Shown here: one piece after another, positions 1-6,056 of the stretch
Layout: each line of letters starts with the position of its first letter
Position numbering within the stretch: position 1 is the first letter of the stretch
Assembly: GCF_916700565.1 (NCBI RefSeq)
Contig: NZ_CAKAKO010000001.1
Coordinates: forward strand, 992,001 to 1,056,000
Direction: 5' to 3'
Source: Xenophilus sp. Marseille-Q4582
Lineage (GTDB): Bacteria; Pseudomonadota; Gammaproteobacteria; Burkholderiales; Burkholderiaceae_C
DNA: 64,000 bases
Notes under the pieces: model-generated
What the model was told of the DNA's origin: nothing
Seen by the model: the letters and a program-made list of their open reading frames with translations, nothing else
The model's database searches: none
Position numbers and translations under genes: made by a program

Positions 1-303
1 CATGTGGCGCATGGAGAAATCCTGCGCCAGCCGCACGATGGTGTCGTAAACCGACTGGTCGCCGTGCGGGTGGTACTTGCCGATCACGTCGCCCACGATG
101 CGCGCCGACTTCTTGTAGGGGCGGTTCCAGTCGTTGTTCAGCTCGTGCATCGCGTACAGCACGCGCCGGTGCACCGGCTTGAGCCCGTCGCGGGCGTCCG
201 GCAGGGCGCGACCGACGATCACGCTCATGGCGTAATCGAGGTAGCTGCGGCGCATCTCCTCTTCGAGACTGATGGGCAGCGTTTCTTTGGCGAAGGAAGT
301 CAT
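1..303 (-). CDS. gyrA: DNA gyrase subunit A, N-terminal part (cut by window edge)
   Basis: The first 101 codons of GyrA, the breakage-reunion subunit of DNA gyrase, read leftward off the window. The translation opens [20 protein letters not shown] and contains the family block [20 protein letters not shown], then [11 protein letters not shown] and [19 protein letters not shown]. Start is ATG at 303. Counting from it, the quinolone-resistance region reads G81-D82-Q83-S84-V85-Y86-D87, so position 83 is Gln rather than the Ser or Thr common elsewhere; Asp87 is kept. The catalytic Tyr lies outside the window. It diverges from the ompA-like gene across 227 bp. Confidence 0.97.
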   Translation of the reverse strand, partial: MTSFAKETLPISLEEEMRRSYLDYAMSVIVGRALPDARDGLKPVHRRVLYAMHELNNDWNRPYKKSARIVGDVIGKYHPHGDQSVYDTIVRLAQDFSMRHM

Positions 304-490
304 CAAGGCGTCAAGACTGGGCGGAATGGCGGATTTTACGCCCCCGGGGATGTGGCGACCAAGCAACAGAACAGGCCGGATTCCGCCGCCGTCCTACGCT
401 TGCGCCCCCCGCCCAAGCCGGTTTGCCAAAGACCCTATGGCACAATCATCTGAACGTTTTGGGTGGTGGTCACTTGAGACGTCCTTGATT

Positions 491-512
491 CGCAGCGCGG
501 CTGCGGCTTTTT
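491..512 (+). promoter_or_regulatory. Leader hairpin with T-run upstream of the ompA-like gene
   Basis: A 6-bp stem (CGCAGC 491-496 with GCTGCG 500-505, loop GCG) is followed by GC and five T residues, about 18 bp before the ATG at 531. The ribosome-binding site GAGGAGA follows directly. The shape is that of a short intrinsic terminator or attenuator in the leader; function is inferred. The rest of the divergent gyrA-ompA spacer (304-490) shows no gene, and I could not fix a convincing promoter in it. Confidence 0.4.
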
Positions 513-530
513 CCCCCCAAGAGGAGAACC

Positions 531-1187
531 ATGAAGAAACTGAACAAAGTGGCGATGATGTTTGCAGTCGCTGCGATCGCCACGGCCGCCGGCGCGCAGA
601 CCCGTGTGACCGCCGCCAACGGTGGCCCCGTGATCGACAACTGGCAGAACGGCACGAGCGAACTGGTCTGGAAGAACGGCACGAATGAACTGTGCTGGCG
701 CGATTCCAACTGGACGCCCGCCACGGCTGCTGTGGGTTGCGATGGTGCTCTGGTTCCCGCCGCCGCTCCTGCTCCCGCCGTGACGCCGGCTCCCGCAGCG
801 CCTGTCGCTCCGCCGGCTCCCCCGGTCGCCGCGTCCAAGGTCACCTTCGCTGCCGACGCCTTCTTCGACTTCGACAAGTCGGTGCTCAAGCCCGAAGGCC
901 GCGCCAAGCTGGACGACCTGGTCAGCAAGATCCGTGGCATCAACCTGGAAGTGATCATCGCCGTCGGCCACACCGACTCGATCGGTTCGGACGCCTACAA
1001 CCAACGCCTGTCGGTGCGCCGTGCCGAAGCCGTGAAGGCCTACCTGGTCTCCAAGGGCATCGAACGCAACCGCGTCTACACCGAAGGCAAGGGCGAGAAG
1101 CAGCCTGTGGCGGACAACCGCACCAAGGAAGGCCGCGCCAAGAACCGCCGCGTGGAAATCGAAGTGGTCGGCACCCGCGCCAACTGA
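531..1187 (+). CDS. OmpA-family outer-membrane protein with peptidoglycan-binding domain
   Basis: A 218-residue exported protein. Residues 1-23 are a Sec signal (MKKLNKVAMMFAVAAIATAA, cleavage after AGA). A short Trp-rich region (NGTSELVWKNGTNELCW) follows, then an Ala/Pro linker at about 75-105. The C-terminal OmpA domain spans about 105-215, with FFDFDKSVLKPEGRAKLDDL, GHTDSIGSDAYNQRLSVRRA and NRRVEIEV. The conserved Asp and Arg of that domain bind diaminopimelate in peptidoglycan. No eight-stranded N-terminal barrel is present, so it resembles the short Comamonadaceae OmpA type. A strong Shine-Dalgarno (GAGGAGA) supports the start. Confidence 0.92.
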   Translation: MKKLNKVAMMFAVAAIATAAGAQTRVTAANGGPVIDNWQNGTSELVWKNGTNELCWRDSNWTPATAAVGCDGALVPAAAPAPAVTPAPAAPVAPPAPPVAASKVTFAADAFFDFDKSVLKPEGRAKLDDLVSKIRGINLEVIIAVGHTDSIGSDAYNQRLSVRRAEAVKAYLVSKGIERNRVYTEGKGEKQPVADNRTKEGRAKNRRVEIEVVGTRAN

Positions 1188-1209
1188 TTCGGATCCCGCG
1201 ATCTTCGGA

Positions 1210-1232
1210 AACCCCGCCTCGGCGGGGTTTTT
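1210..1232 (+). terminator. Intrinsic terminator of the ompA-like gene
   Basis: A 9-bp stem (AACCCCGCC 1210-1218, GGCGGGGTT 1221-1229) with a TC loop runs into a T-rich tract (TTTTTGTTTT), 22 bp after the ompA stop. This is a textbook Rho-independent terminator and separates ompA from ubiG. Confidence 0.92.
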
Positions 1233-1291
1233 GTTTTGTACGGACGGCAGGCCTGGGCCCTGCGGCCGCAGGGCACGCCGATAATTTGCGC

Positions 1292-2011
1292 ATGACCGCA
1301 GAAAAGCTCAACGCCGATCCGGCCGAACTGGCCAAATTCTCCGAACTCGCGCACCGCTGGTGGGACCTGGACAGCGAATTCCGGCCGCTGCACGACATCA
1401 ATCCGCTGCGCCTGGACTGGATCGAAACGCTGGCGCCTGTGGCCAATCAGCGTGTCGTCGACGTCGGCTGTGGCGGGGGCATCCTTGCCGACGCCCTGGC
1501 GCGCCGCGGTGCGCAGGTGCTGGGCATCGACCTGGCGAGCAAGGCGCTGAAGGTGGCGCAGCTTCATGCGCTGGAAGCCGGCACGCGGGGCGTTAAGTAC
1601 CGCGAGGTCAGCGCCGAGGCGCTGGCGGCCGAGATGCCCGGCCAATTCGACATCGTGACCTGCATGGAAATGCTGGAGCATGTGCCGGACCCGGCCTCCG
1701 TCGTCCGGGCGTGCGCGACGCTGGTGAAGCCCGGCGGCTGGGTGTTCCTGTCCACCATCCACCGCAACGCCAAGGCATTCGCGCTCGCCATCGTGGGTGC
1801 GGAGTACGTGCTGGGCATGCTGCCCCGCGGCACGCACGAATACGCGAAGCTGATCCGGCCCAGCGAACTGGCGGGCCACTGCCGTGCCGCCGGCCTGGAA
1901 CTGCAGCAGATGCGCGGCCTGCAGCACAACCCGGTCACGCGCCGCTACTGGCTCAGCAACGACACCAGCGTCAACTACATGGTCGCCACGCGCCGGCCGG
2001 CTGCCGCATGA
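1292..2011 (+). CDS. ubiG: Ubiquinone biosynthesis O-methyltransferase
   Basis: A 239-residue SAM-dependent methyltransferase expected to perform both O-methylations in ubiquinone synthesis. It opens MTAEKLNADPAELAKFSELA and has the UbiG N-terminal signature HRWWDLDSEFRPLHDINPLR. The SAM-binding motif I is VVDVGCGGGILADALARRGA, followed by VTCMEMLEHVPDP and the UbiG-typical block FLSTIHRNAKAFALAIVGAEY. ATG at 1292 matches the family start. Its TGA overlaps the ATG of gph (ATGA), so the two are translationally coupled, as is common in proteobacteria. Confidence 0.95.
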   Translation: MTAEKLNADPAELAKFSELAHRWWDLDSEFRPLHDINPLRLDWIETLAPVANQRVVDVGCGGGILADALARRGAQVLGIDLASKALKVAQLHALEAGTRGVKYREVSAEALAAEMPGQFDIVTCMEMLEHVPDPASVVRACATLVKPGGWVFLSTIHRNAKAFALAIVGAEYVLGMLPRGTHEYAKLIRPSELAGHCRAAGLELQQMRGLQHNPVTRRYWLSNDTSVNYMVATRRPAAA

Positions 2012-2742
2012 GCGCCGTTCTGCCGCACGAAAGCGCTGCCGTCACCGCGGGCCCACAGCAGGAAGGCCGTCCAGTGGCCGCAGGGAGGCTGCAGGCGGTG
2101 CTGTTCGACCTGGACGGCACCCTCGTGGACAGCGCGCCCGAACTGGGCGCCGCCGCGGACCAGATGCGCACCGAACGGGGCTTGCCTTCCCTGCCGCTGG
2201 CAGACTATCGGCCCATGGCCGGCGCCGGCGCGCGCGGCATGCTGGGCATCGCCTTCGGCATCACGCCCGACTCGCCCGACTTTCCCGCGCTGCGCGAGGA
2301 GTTCTTCGTGCGGTACGAGCGCCGCATGCTCGAAGGCACGCATGCGTTCGAGGGCGTGCCGGAGCTCTTGCAGGCGCTTCAGGCACGGGGCCTGCGCTGG
2401 GGCGTGGTCACCAACAAGCAGCGGCGCTTCACCGAGCCGCTGACGGCCGCGCGGCCGCTCTTCGCCACGGCCGGCGCCATCGTGAGCGGTGACAGCACAC
2501 CGCACGCCAAGCCCCATCCCGAACCTTTGCTGGAAGCCGCCCGGCGTCTGGGCGTACCGCCCGGGGCCTGCATCTATGTGGGAGACGACGAGCGCGACAT
2601 CGTCGCGGGCCGCGCGGCAGGCATGCGCACGGTCGCGGCCGCCTACGGCTACATGGGGGCGCGCGCCGACGTGACGCTGTGGAAGGCCGACGCGACCATT
2701 TCTTCGCCACTGGCCCTCTTGAAGCTGCTGGAAGAGGCCTAA
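2008..2742 (+). CDS. gph: HAD phosphatase, phosphoglycolate phosphatase type
   Basis: A 244-residue HAD-superfamily hydrolase. Motif I is AVLFDLDGTLVDSAPELG (nucleophile and acid Asp in DLDGT). Motif II lies near VVTNKQ, the conserved Lys in HAKPHPEPLLEAARRLG and motif IV in YVGDDERDI. The cap insertion between motifs I and II matches Gph. The likely role is removal of 2-phosphoglycolate. Because ubiG-gph pairing is common, a metabolite-repair role beside ubiquinone synthesis cannot be excluded. The first about 28 residues precede the fold and are variable. The TAA stop at 2740-2742 forms part of the ssrA promoter. Confidence 0.9.
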   Translation: MSAVLPHESAAVTAGPQQEGRPVAAGRLQAVLFDLDGTLVDSAPELGAAADQMRTERGLPSLPLADYRPMAGAGARGMLGIAFGITPDSPDFPALREEFFVRYERRMLEGTHAFEGVPELLQALQARGLRWGVVTNKQRRFTEPLTAARPLFATAGAIVSGDSTPHAKPHPEPLLEAARRLGVPPGACIYVGDDERDIVAGRAAGMRTVAAAYGYMGARADVTLWKADATISSPLALLKLLEEA

Positions 2743-2745
2743 AAT
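2719..2745 (+). promoter_or_regulatory. Probable sigma-70 promoter of ssrA, inside the end of gph
   Basis: A -10 hexamer TAAAAT at 2740-2745 lies 10 bp before the tmRNA 5' end. A -35-like TTGAAG sits at 2719-2724 with a 15-bp spacer (16 bp if CTTGAA is used). The gph stop codon TAA is the first half of the -10 element, so the promoter is embedded in the upstream gene. Confidence 0.65.
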
Positions 2746-2755
2746 GCGAAGCTCT

Positions 2756-3141
2756 GGGGCTGCACTGGTTTCGACGTGGGTTCGGGATCGCAGCGGGGCA
2801 TGTCGAGCTGAATGCGCTCGTTAAACAGATTCAAACAAACTAACTGCAAACGACGAACGTTTCGCACTCGCCGCTTAATCCCGGTGAGCCTTGCAACAGT
2901 TGGCCGATGGGCTGGGCAAGGGGGCGCTAGAGCAATCTGGTGCCTCCCGGCTGCAAGGGAATCCACATTGGCTGGCCGTGGTCCGGGCATCTTGGGCCAT
3001 GGCGAGATTCAAGGATGCTGGCTGTGAGTGGAGCGTGCGCCTGCGCGCCACTGACGGCGAGACCCAAAACAGACCGCTAAACATGTAGAACTGCGCGACG
3101 AAGGCTTGCGGACGGGGGTTCAAATCCCCCCAGCTCCACCA
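2756..3141 (+). ncRNA. ssrA: Transfer-messenger RNA (tmRNA)
   Basis: tmRNA rescues ribosomes stalled on broken mRNA and tags the peptide for proteolysis. The 5' end GGGGCTGCACTGGTTTCGAC pairs with the 3' end CAGCTCC followed by ACCA, forming the tRNA-like acceptor. The T-arm sequence GGGGGTTCAAATCCCCC lies at 3114-3130. The tag reading frame is 2846-2878, with resume codon GCA and tag ANDERFALAA followed by TAA; E. coli has ANDENYALAA. The last 39 bp are the integration target of the adjacent island and are regenerated intact, so the RNA should be functional. Confidence 0.97.
3103..3141 (+). repeat. attL-type core: 3' end of ssrA (39-bp direct repeat, copy 1)
   Basis: This 39-bp stretch, from GGCTTGCGGACGGG to the terminal CCACCA, is repeated without mismatch at 5843-5881. 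It covers the T-arm and acceptor of tmRNA, a favoured target of tyrosine-recombinase islands. The repeat ends exactly at the tmRNA 3' A; the next bases differ (T versus A). Confidence 0.92.
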
Positions 3142-3223
3142 TTTTTAACCGTGTGAATCGATATAAATCAACGACTTAGCGACCACCCGCTCCGTCCTGA
3201 TCCGTCACAGAACGGCCCCCGAT

Positions 3224-3248
3224 TCACACGTTTCTCACACGCGTTTTG
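3224..3248. repeat. Left copy of a subterminal island repeat (TCACACGTTT motif)
   Basis: TCACACGTTTCTCACACG at 3224-3241 recurs exactly at 5780-5797, and both copies are followed by TTTTGC (the left copy has an extra CG). The motif is itself a doublet of TCACACGTTT. It overlaps the last codons of the integrase fragment (RVRNV-stop). Either it is an arm-type integrase site or a duplicated integrase tail; the sequence alone does not decide. Confidence 0.55.
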
Positions 3249-3436
3249 CCCCCTTCCTGGGGCTTGGGCCAAGCCGGCAAGCCCGGTAGGCTTTCTCGGC
3301 CGTAGCGTGCGGCGGGCCGCTCGAACCCCAGAGCCGCGCCCTGATCGACCCAGCGAGCATAGTTGCGGATCACCATCTCGGTGTTCTTGTGGCCGAGCAG
3401 CTTGGCGATGTACGCAGGGTTCTCGCCCTCGCTCAA
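3224..3436 (-). pseudogene. Tyrosine-recombinase integrase, C-terminal remnant
   Basis: Seventy codons remain, starting SEGENPAYIAKLLGHKNTEM and continuing VIRNYARWV. LLGH carries the conserved catalytic His region and NYARWV the catalytic Tyr of phage-type integrases. The catalytic core upstream and the N-terminal domain are missing: the reading frame runs straight into the left end of the IS element at 3437. No matching N-terminal part is seen on the other side of the IS, so more than a simple insertion occurred. The position next to attL, reading toward ssrA, is typical of island integrases. No function is expected. Confidence 0.85.
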
Positions 3437-3456
3437 TAGTCAGCCCTGAACAATTC
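3437..3456 (+). repeat. IS terminal inverted repeat, left
   Basis: TAGTCAGCCCTGAACAATTC; pairs with 4923-4942. The transposase stop codon (3455-3457) lies at its inner edge, so coding sequence runs almost to the end of the element. Confidence 0.8.
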
Positions 3457-4816
3457 AGTTGTCAGCTACAGATAGGCTGACGTCGCCAGGAGCGGCCAGC
3501 AGTGCGGCGATGACCGCCTGCATCGATAACCCGAATCGGGCGCAATAAAGCCGCAGCGCGGCCAGGATCAGGCGCAGGTTATGCCCGGCACCGCACATCA
3601 CCGCGTGCAGCGCATCGCCCAGCGCACCCTTGAGCGGGTTGCGGCCCAGCCGCCCGTCCATCTTCATGTGCCCAATGGCCGGTTCGATGGCGCTGCGCCG
3701 CTTGATCATGGCCCTGAGCGTTCGGGTGATGCCCCGCTTTTGGCCCGACATCAGGATGCGCACACCTTCAACTTTCACACCCCGGTAGCCCTTGTCCACG
3801 ATTGCCGTGGCGGGCGGCCTGTCCGTGCCAGTGAGGATGCCCACCTGCTCCAGTGTCTCAGCCAGGGTGTGGCCGTCGTAGGGGTTGCCCGGCATGGAGC
3901 GCATGCCCACCACCAGGCCTTCCTTCAACGTGGTAGCGATGCTGACCTTCACGCCGAACTCGTACGGTGTCCTGGCTTTGCCTTTGCTGATGCATTCGAC
4001 CTCGGGCGCGTGCAGGGCGTACAGCTTGTTCTTGTCCTTCGTGCGTTGACTGAGGATGCGGCCGGTGCGCTGCAGCAGGTCTTGGACCTTGGCCTGGGCC
4101 GCTTCGGGCAGCATGTGCAGTTGGCGGGCCACCTCGCGGTGCACGCGGCCAACCCGGGTGCGCAGTGTGCGAACGGCCTTGTTCATGCGCTTGAACTGCT
4201 TGGCGTGGGCGTAGCGCCCGATCTGCGCGGCCAGCCGTGGGGCGATGCGGTTGTAGTTCTGGCGCAGTTTCAGCCCATTGCCCTCGGCCACCTTGACCAG
4301 GTGCTGGCGGCTTCGCTCCAGCAGGCGGCTGTCGGTGGGGTGAGCGATAGCCTTGGGCATCACCGTGGTGTCCACGATCACTTGCTGCACGCTGGCTTTC
4401 TTGATGACGCCACCACGCCGGGCGGCATCGATGCTGGCCGCCAGCAGCATCTCCACGCCTTCTTCCCCAACGCGCTTTCTCCAGCGCGTCAGGCTGGACG
4501 GGTCAATGGGCAGCTCGGTCTGCAGGTAGGTCTCGCCGCAGAAGAACTGCCAGTATGGGTTCTCCACCCAGGTGTTGACCACCGCCTCGTCGGAGGCATC
4601 GAAGGTGTGCTGCAGGTACAGCAGCCCGGCGACCAGGCGCGGCGCCAAGGCGGGCCGCCCGCGCCCCGAAGTGAACGACACCGCGAACGTGCGCTCGATC
4701 TCGGCCCAGTCGATCAGCGCGCCCAGCCTGACCAGCGGATGCTTCATGTTGATCTGCTCGTCCAGTCGTGGACGAAACAACTCGCCCGTTTGCGGCTGCG
4801 AAGGCTTCGGACCCAT
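3455..4816 (-). CDS. IS5-family DDE transposase
   Basis: A 453-residue transposase when started at MGPKPSQPQTGELF; the frame stays open for 19 more codons upstream but without family-like sequence. An InsH-type N-terminal domain spans about 30-110 (RPALAPRLVAGLLYLQHTFD, NPYWQFFCGE). The DDE triad can be read as Asp in VDTTVMPKAIAHPTDSRLLE, Asp in AIVDKGYRG and Glu in RRSAIEPAIGHMK. A long helical insertion (NYNRIAPRLA to about LHMLPEAAQ) separates the first two, as in larger IS5 members. The gene appears intact, so the element may still be active. Confidence 0.93.
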   Translation of the reverse strand: MGPKPSQPQTGELFRPRLDEQINMKHPLVRLGALIDWAEIERTFAVSFTSGRGRPALAPRLVAGLLYLQHTFDASDEAVVNTWVENPYWQFFCGETYLQTELPIDPSSLTRWRKRVGEEGVEMLLAASIDAARRGGVIKKASVQQVIVDTTVMPKAIAHPTDSRLLERSRQHLVKVAEGNGLKLRQNYNRIAPRLAAQIGRYAHAKQFKRMNKAVRTLRTRVGRVHREVARQLHMLPEAAQAKVQDLLQRTGRILSQRTKDKNKLYALHAPEVECISKGKARTPYEFGVKVSIATTLKEGLVVGMRSMPGNPYDGHTLAETLEQVGILTGTDRPPATAIVDKGYRGVKVEGVRILMSGQKRGITRTLRAMIKRRSAIEPAIGHMKMDGRLGRNPLKGALGDALHAVMCGAGHNLRLILAALRLYCARFGLSMQAVIAALLAAPGDVSLSVADN

Positions 4817-4922
4817 CGGACTCCCCGGAGAAATTTGCAAGAAAACAGGCACTGGCAAGACCATACCTTGCAAATCCCGCGCCCATCAACTCGAAGAACA
4901 ACCAGTCAGATCAAGGGCTTGC

Positions 4923-4942
4923 GAGTTGTTCAGGGCGGACTA
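4923..4942 (-). repeat. IS terminal inverted repeat, right
   Basis: Its reverse complement reads TAGTCCGCCCTGAACAACTC, differing from the left repeat at two positions. Confidence 0.8.
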
Positions 4943-4965
4943 AGGGGCTGCGTACAGGCGCCAGC

Positions 4966-4992
4966 AAAAAGGCCCACCGCCGTGGGTGGGCC
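4966..4992 (-). terminator. Intrinsic terminator downstream of the 94-residue island gene
   Basis: On the minus strand GGCCCACC and GGTGGGCC form an 8-bp stem (4971-4978 with 4985-4992), followed by five T residues (4970-4966). It lies 75 bp beyond the stop of the gene at 5067-5351 and closes that transcription unit. Confidence 0.8.
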
Positions 4993-5066
4993 AAGCCGCA
5001 GCCGCCGTCAGGGAGGAGAAACGGCGGATCGTGCCTGTGGTGCCTCATGATGGCAGCGGCCTCCCC

Positions 5067-5351
5067 TCAGGTCAACCGCACGTCGAAGTACGCCTCCTGC
5101 ACATCGCCGAGGTCGCGGAAGCCGGCCGTGCGCGCGGCCTCGTAGGCGGCGTGGTAGGCGCTGGCCAGCCGGTGCTCTTCCTTGGTCAACTCATCGGCGC
5201 TGGACTCGCTGGCGTTCTGGAAGGCCTTGAACGCGGCCTCGGCCTCGCCGCCCAGCTTGCGCTCCAGCTCGCGCCGGAAGCGCGTCACGGCCGTGGTGAG
5301 CATGGCCGGGTCGGCGCCGGGGTAGTCCTGGAGTGTGATGCGGAGCGGCAT
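5067..5351 (-). CDS. Hypothetical 94-residue island protein
   Basis: I do not recognise this protein. It is soluble and highly charged, opening MPLRITLQDYPGADPAMLTT, with a predicted helical middle (RFRRELERKLGGEAEAAFKA) and a second helical stretch around ELTKEEHRLASAYHAAYEAA. There is no signal peptide or membrane segment. It has its own terminator (4966-4992) and faces the gene at 5503 across a spacer with two palindromes, so it looks like a genuine expressed unit. Because it lies inside the ssrA island it is probably acquired. Toxin, antitoxin or regulator are all possible; nothing in the sequence decides. Confidence 0.65.
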   Translation of the reverse strand: MPLRITLQDYPGADPAMLTTAVTRFRRELERKLGGEAEAAFKAFQNASESSADELTKEEHRLASAYHAAYEAARTAGFRDLGDVQEAYFDVRLT

Positions 5352-5413
5352 GGGCGGAATCTACCGCTCCGGCCGTGGCATCGGTGTGAACTCGCGGCGC
5401 CGGCCGACAGGGA

Positions 5414-5454
5414 GCGCGTCCGAATTCCGGACGCGCATGCTCGGATTTGAAATC
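5414..5454. promoter_or_regulatory. Two palindromes between divergent island genes
   Basis: GCGCGTCCG (5414-5422) and CGGACGCGC (5428-5436) form a perfect 9-bp inverted repeat around AATTC. GATTTGAAATC follows at 5444-5454. Both lie in the 151-bp spacer between the gene ending leftward at 5351 and the one starting at 5503. They could be operator sites; no regulator candidate is encoded in the island other than the unknown 94-residue protein. Confidence 0.45.
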
Positions 5455-5502
5455 GGACCATGCCGCCCAGACCTACTGTGCATCCATCCAGCACAATCCG
5501 CC

Positions 5503-5778
5503 ATGCCCATCGATCAAATCGCCATCCCCATTCTGGGCGCGCTCGCCGCCTGGCTGTCCCAGGAGCGCCGGCCCCGGCTGCAGCGCTGGGCCTGCATATT
5601 CGGGCTGATCGGGCAGCCGTTCTGGTTCTGGGCCAGCTGGAAGGCCGAGCAGTGGGGCATCTTCGCCGTGTCGGTGCTGTACGGCTTCGCGTGGCTGCGC
5701 GGGCTGTGGGTGTTCTGGATCAGGCCGCGCGAGCAGGCGGCCGACGTGGGCGTGGTGAGCCTGCCTCCGGGCCGCTGA
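5503..5778 (+). CDS. Small inner-membrane protein of unknown function (island cargo)
   Basis: A 91-residue protein, unrecognised. Two hydrophobic segments are visible: about 2-18 (IDQIAIPILGALAAWL) and about 30-70, split into ACIFGLIGQPFWFWASW and WGIFAVSVLYGFAWLRGLWV. Positive residues between them (SQERRPRLQRW) suggest a small multi-pass membrane protein. It is Trp-rich, and its sequence recalls small phage or plasmid YgjV-like membrane proteins, but that is only an impression. Its stop codon is immediately followed by the right-hand subterminal repeat and attR. Confidence 0.6.
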   Translation: MPIDQIAIPILGALAAWLSQERRPRLQRWACIFGLIGQPFWFWASWKAEQWGIFAVSVLYGFAWLRGLWVFWIRPREQAADVGVVSLPPGR

Positions 5779-5779
5779 G

Positions 5780-5802
5780 TCACACGTTTCTCACACGTTT
5801 TG
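5780..5802. repeat. Right copy of the subterminal island repeat
   Basis: TCACACGTTTCTCACACG followed by TTTTGC, identical over 18 bp to 3224-3241. Read on the minus strand it would encode KRVRNV-stop, like the integrase tail at the left end, although there is no room for an integrase between it and attR at 5843. Confidence 0.55.
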
Positions 5803-5842
5803 CGCGCCAGCGAGCGAAACCCGCATGGATAAAGGCTCTGCG

Positions 5843-5881
5843 GGCTTGCGGACGGGGGTTCAAATCCCCCCAGCTCCACCA
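5843..5881 (+). repeat. attR-type core: duplicate of the ssrA 3' end (39 bp, copy 2)
   Basis: A perfect copy of 3103-3141, including the T-arm GGGGGTTCAAATCCCCC and the terminal CCACCA. There is no upstream tmRNA or tRNA body, so it is an attachment-site scar and not an RNA gene. Confidence 0.92.
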
Positions 5882-5893
5882 ATTGCCGGTAAG

Positions 5894-5928
5894 AGGCGCT
5901 TACTGAGAGATCGGTAAGCGCCTTTTTT
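5894..5928 (+). terminator. Probable original ssrA terminator, displaced by the island
   Basis: A 10-bp perfect stem (AGGCGCTTAC 5894-5903 with GTAAGCGCCT 5914-5923) is followed by six T residues, 12 bp after attR. Before integration it would have lain 12 bp after the tmRNA 3' end. In the present arrangement it is 2.7 kb away, and no comparable terminator is evident just after 3141. Confidence 0.8.
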
Positions 5929-6019
5929 CTGCTTCTGACGGCATGCACGCTTGCGACTGGGTGCCCAGGCTGGGGTCTCATCACCAGATGTGAACCGAGT
6001 GCACGTATCTTTTGGAGAG

Positions 6020-6048
6020 CCGCCTCGGCGAGCCGAACGCCGAGGCGG
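6020..6048. terminator. Strong hairpin downstream of pilY1
   Basis: CCGCCTCGGCG (6020-6030) and CGCCGAGGCGG (6038-6048) make a perfect 11-bp stem with a 7-nt loop, just beyond the pilY1 stop. No T-run follows on the minus strand, so termination would need Rho or the hairpin may stabilise the mRNA 3' end. Confidence 0.5.
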
Positions 6049-6056
6049 TAAGCACT

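Larger units (their letters stand above)
3437..4942 (-). mobile_element. IS5-family insertion sequence (about 1.5 kb)
   Basis: The element carries one transposase and is bounded by imperfect inverted repeats. The left end TAGTCAGCCCTGAACAATTC (3437-3456) matches the reverse complement of 4923-4942 at 18 of 20 positions. No clear target duplication flanks it (TCAA on the left, AGGG on the right), which fits later deletion on one side. It interrupts the island integrase. The exact outer base is uncertain by one or two positions. Confidence 0.85.
3142..5881. mobile_element. Decayed genomic island integrated in the ssrA 3' end
   Basis: About 2.7 kb lies between the two 39-bp att copies. It contains a C-terminal integrase fragment next to attL, an inserted IS5-type element, and two small genes found nowhere else in the window. 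Intact ssrA islands are usually much longer and keep a full integrase, so this looks like a remnant left after internal deletion. A terminator-like hairpin that fits ssrA lies just outside attR. Excision would need an integrase supplied in trans. Confidence 0.85.

Noticed and set aside
4817-4873. Transposase start 19 codons upstream
   Set aside because: The extra residues do not resemble the family; MGPKPSQPQTGELF is the typical opening.
5843-5881. A tRNA- or tmRNA-like 3' end
   Set aside because: It is only the 39-bp duplicate of the ssrA end; no 5' acceptor, anticodon or tag region precedes it.
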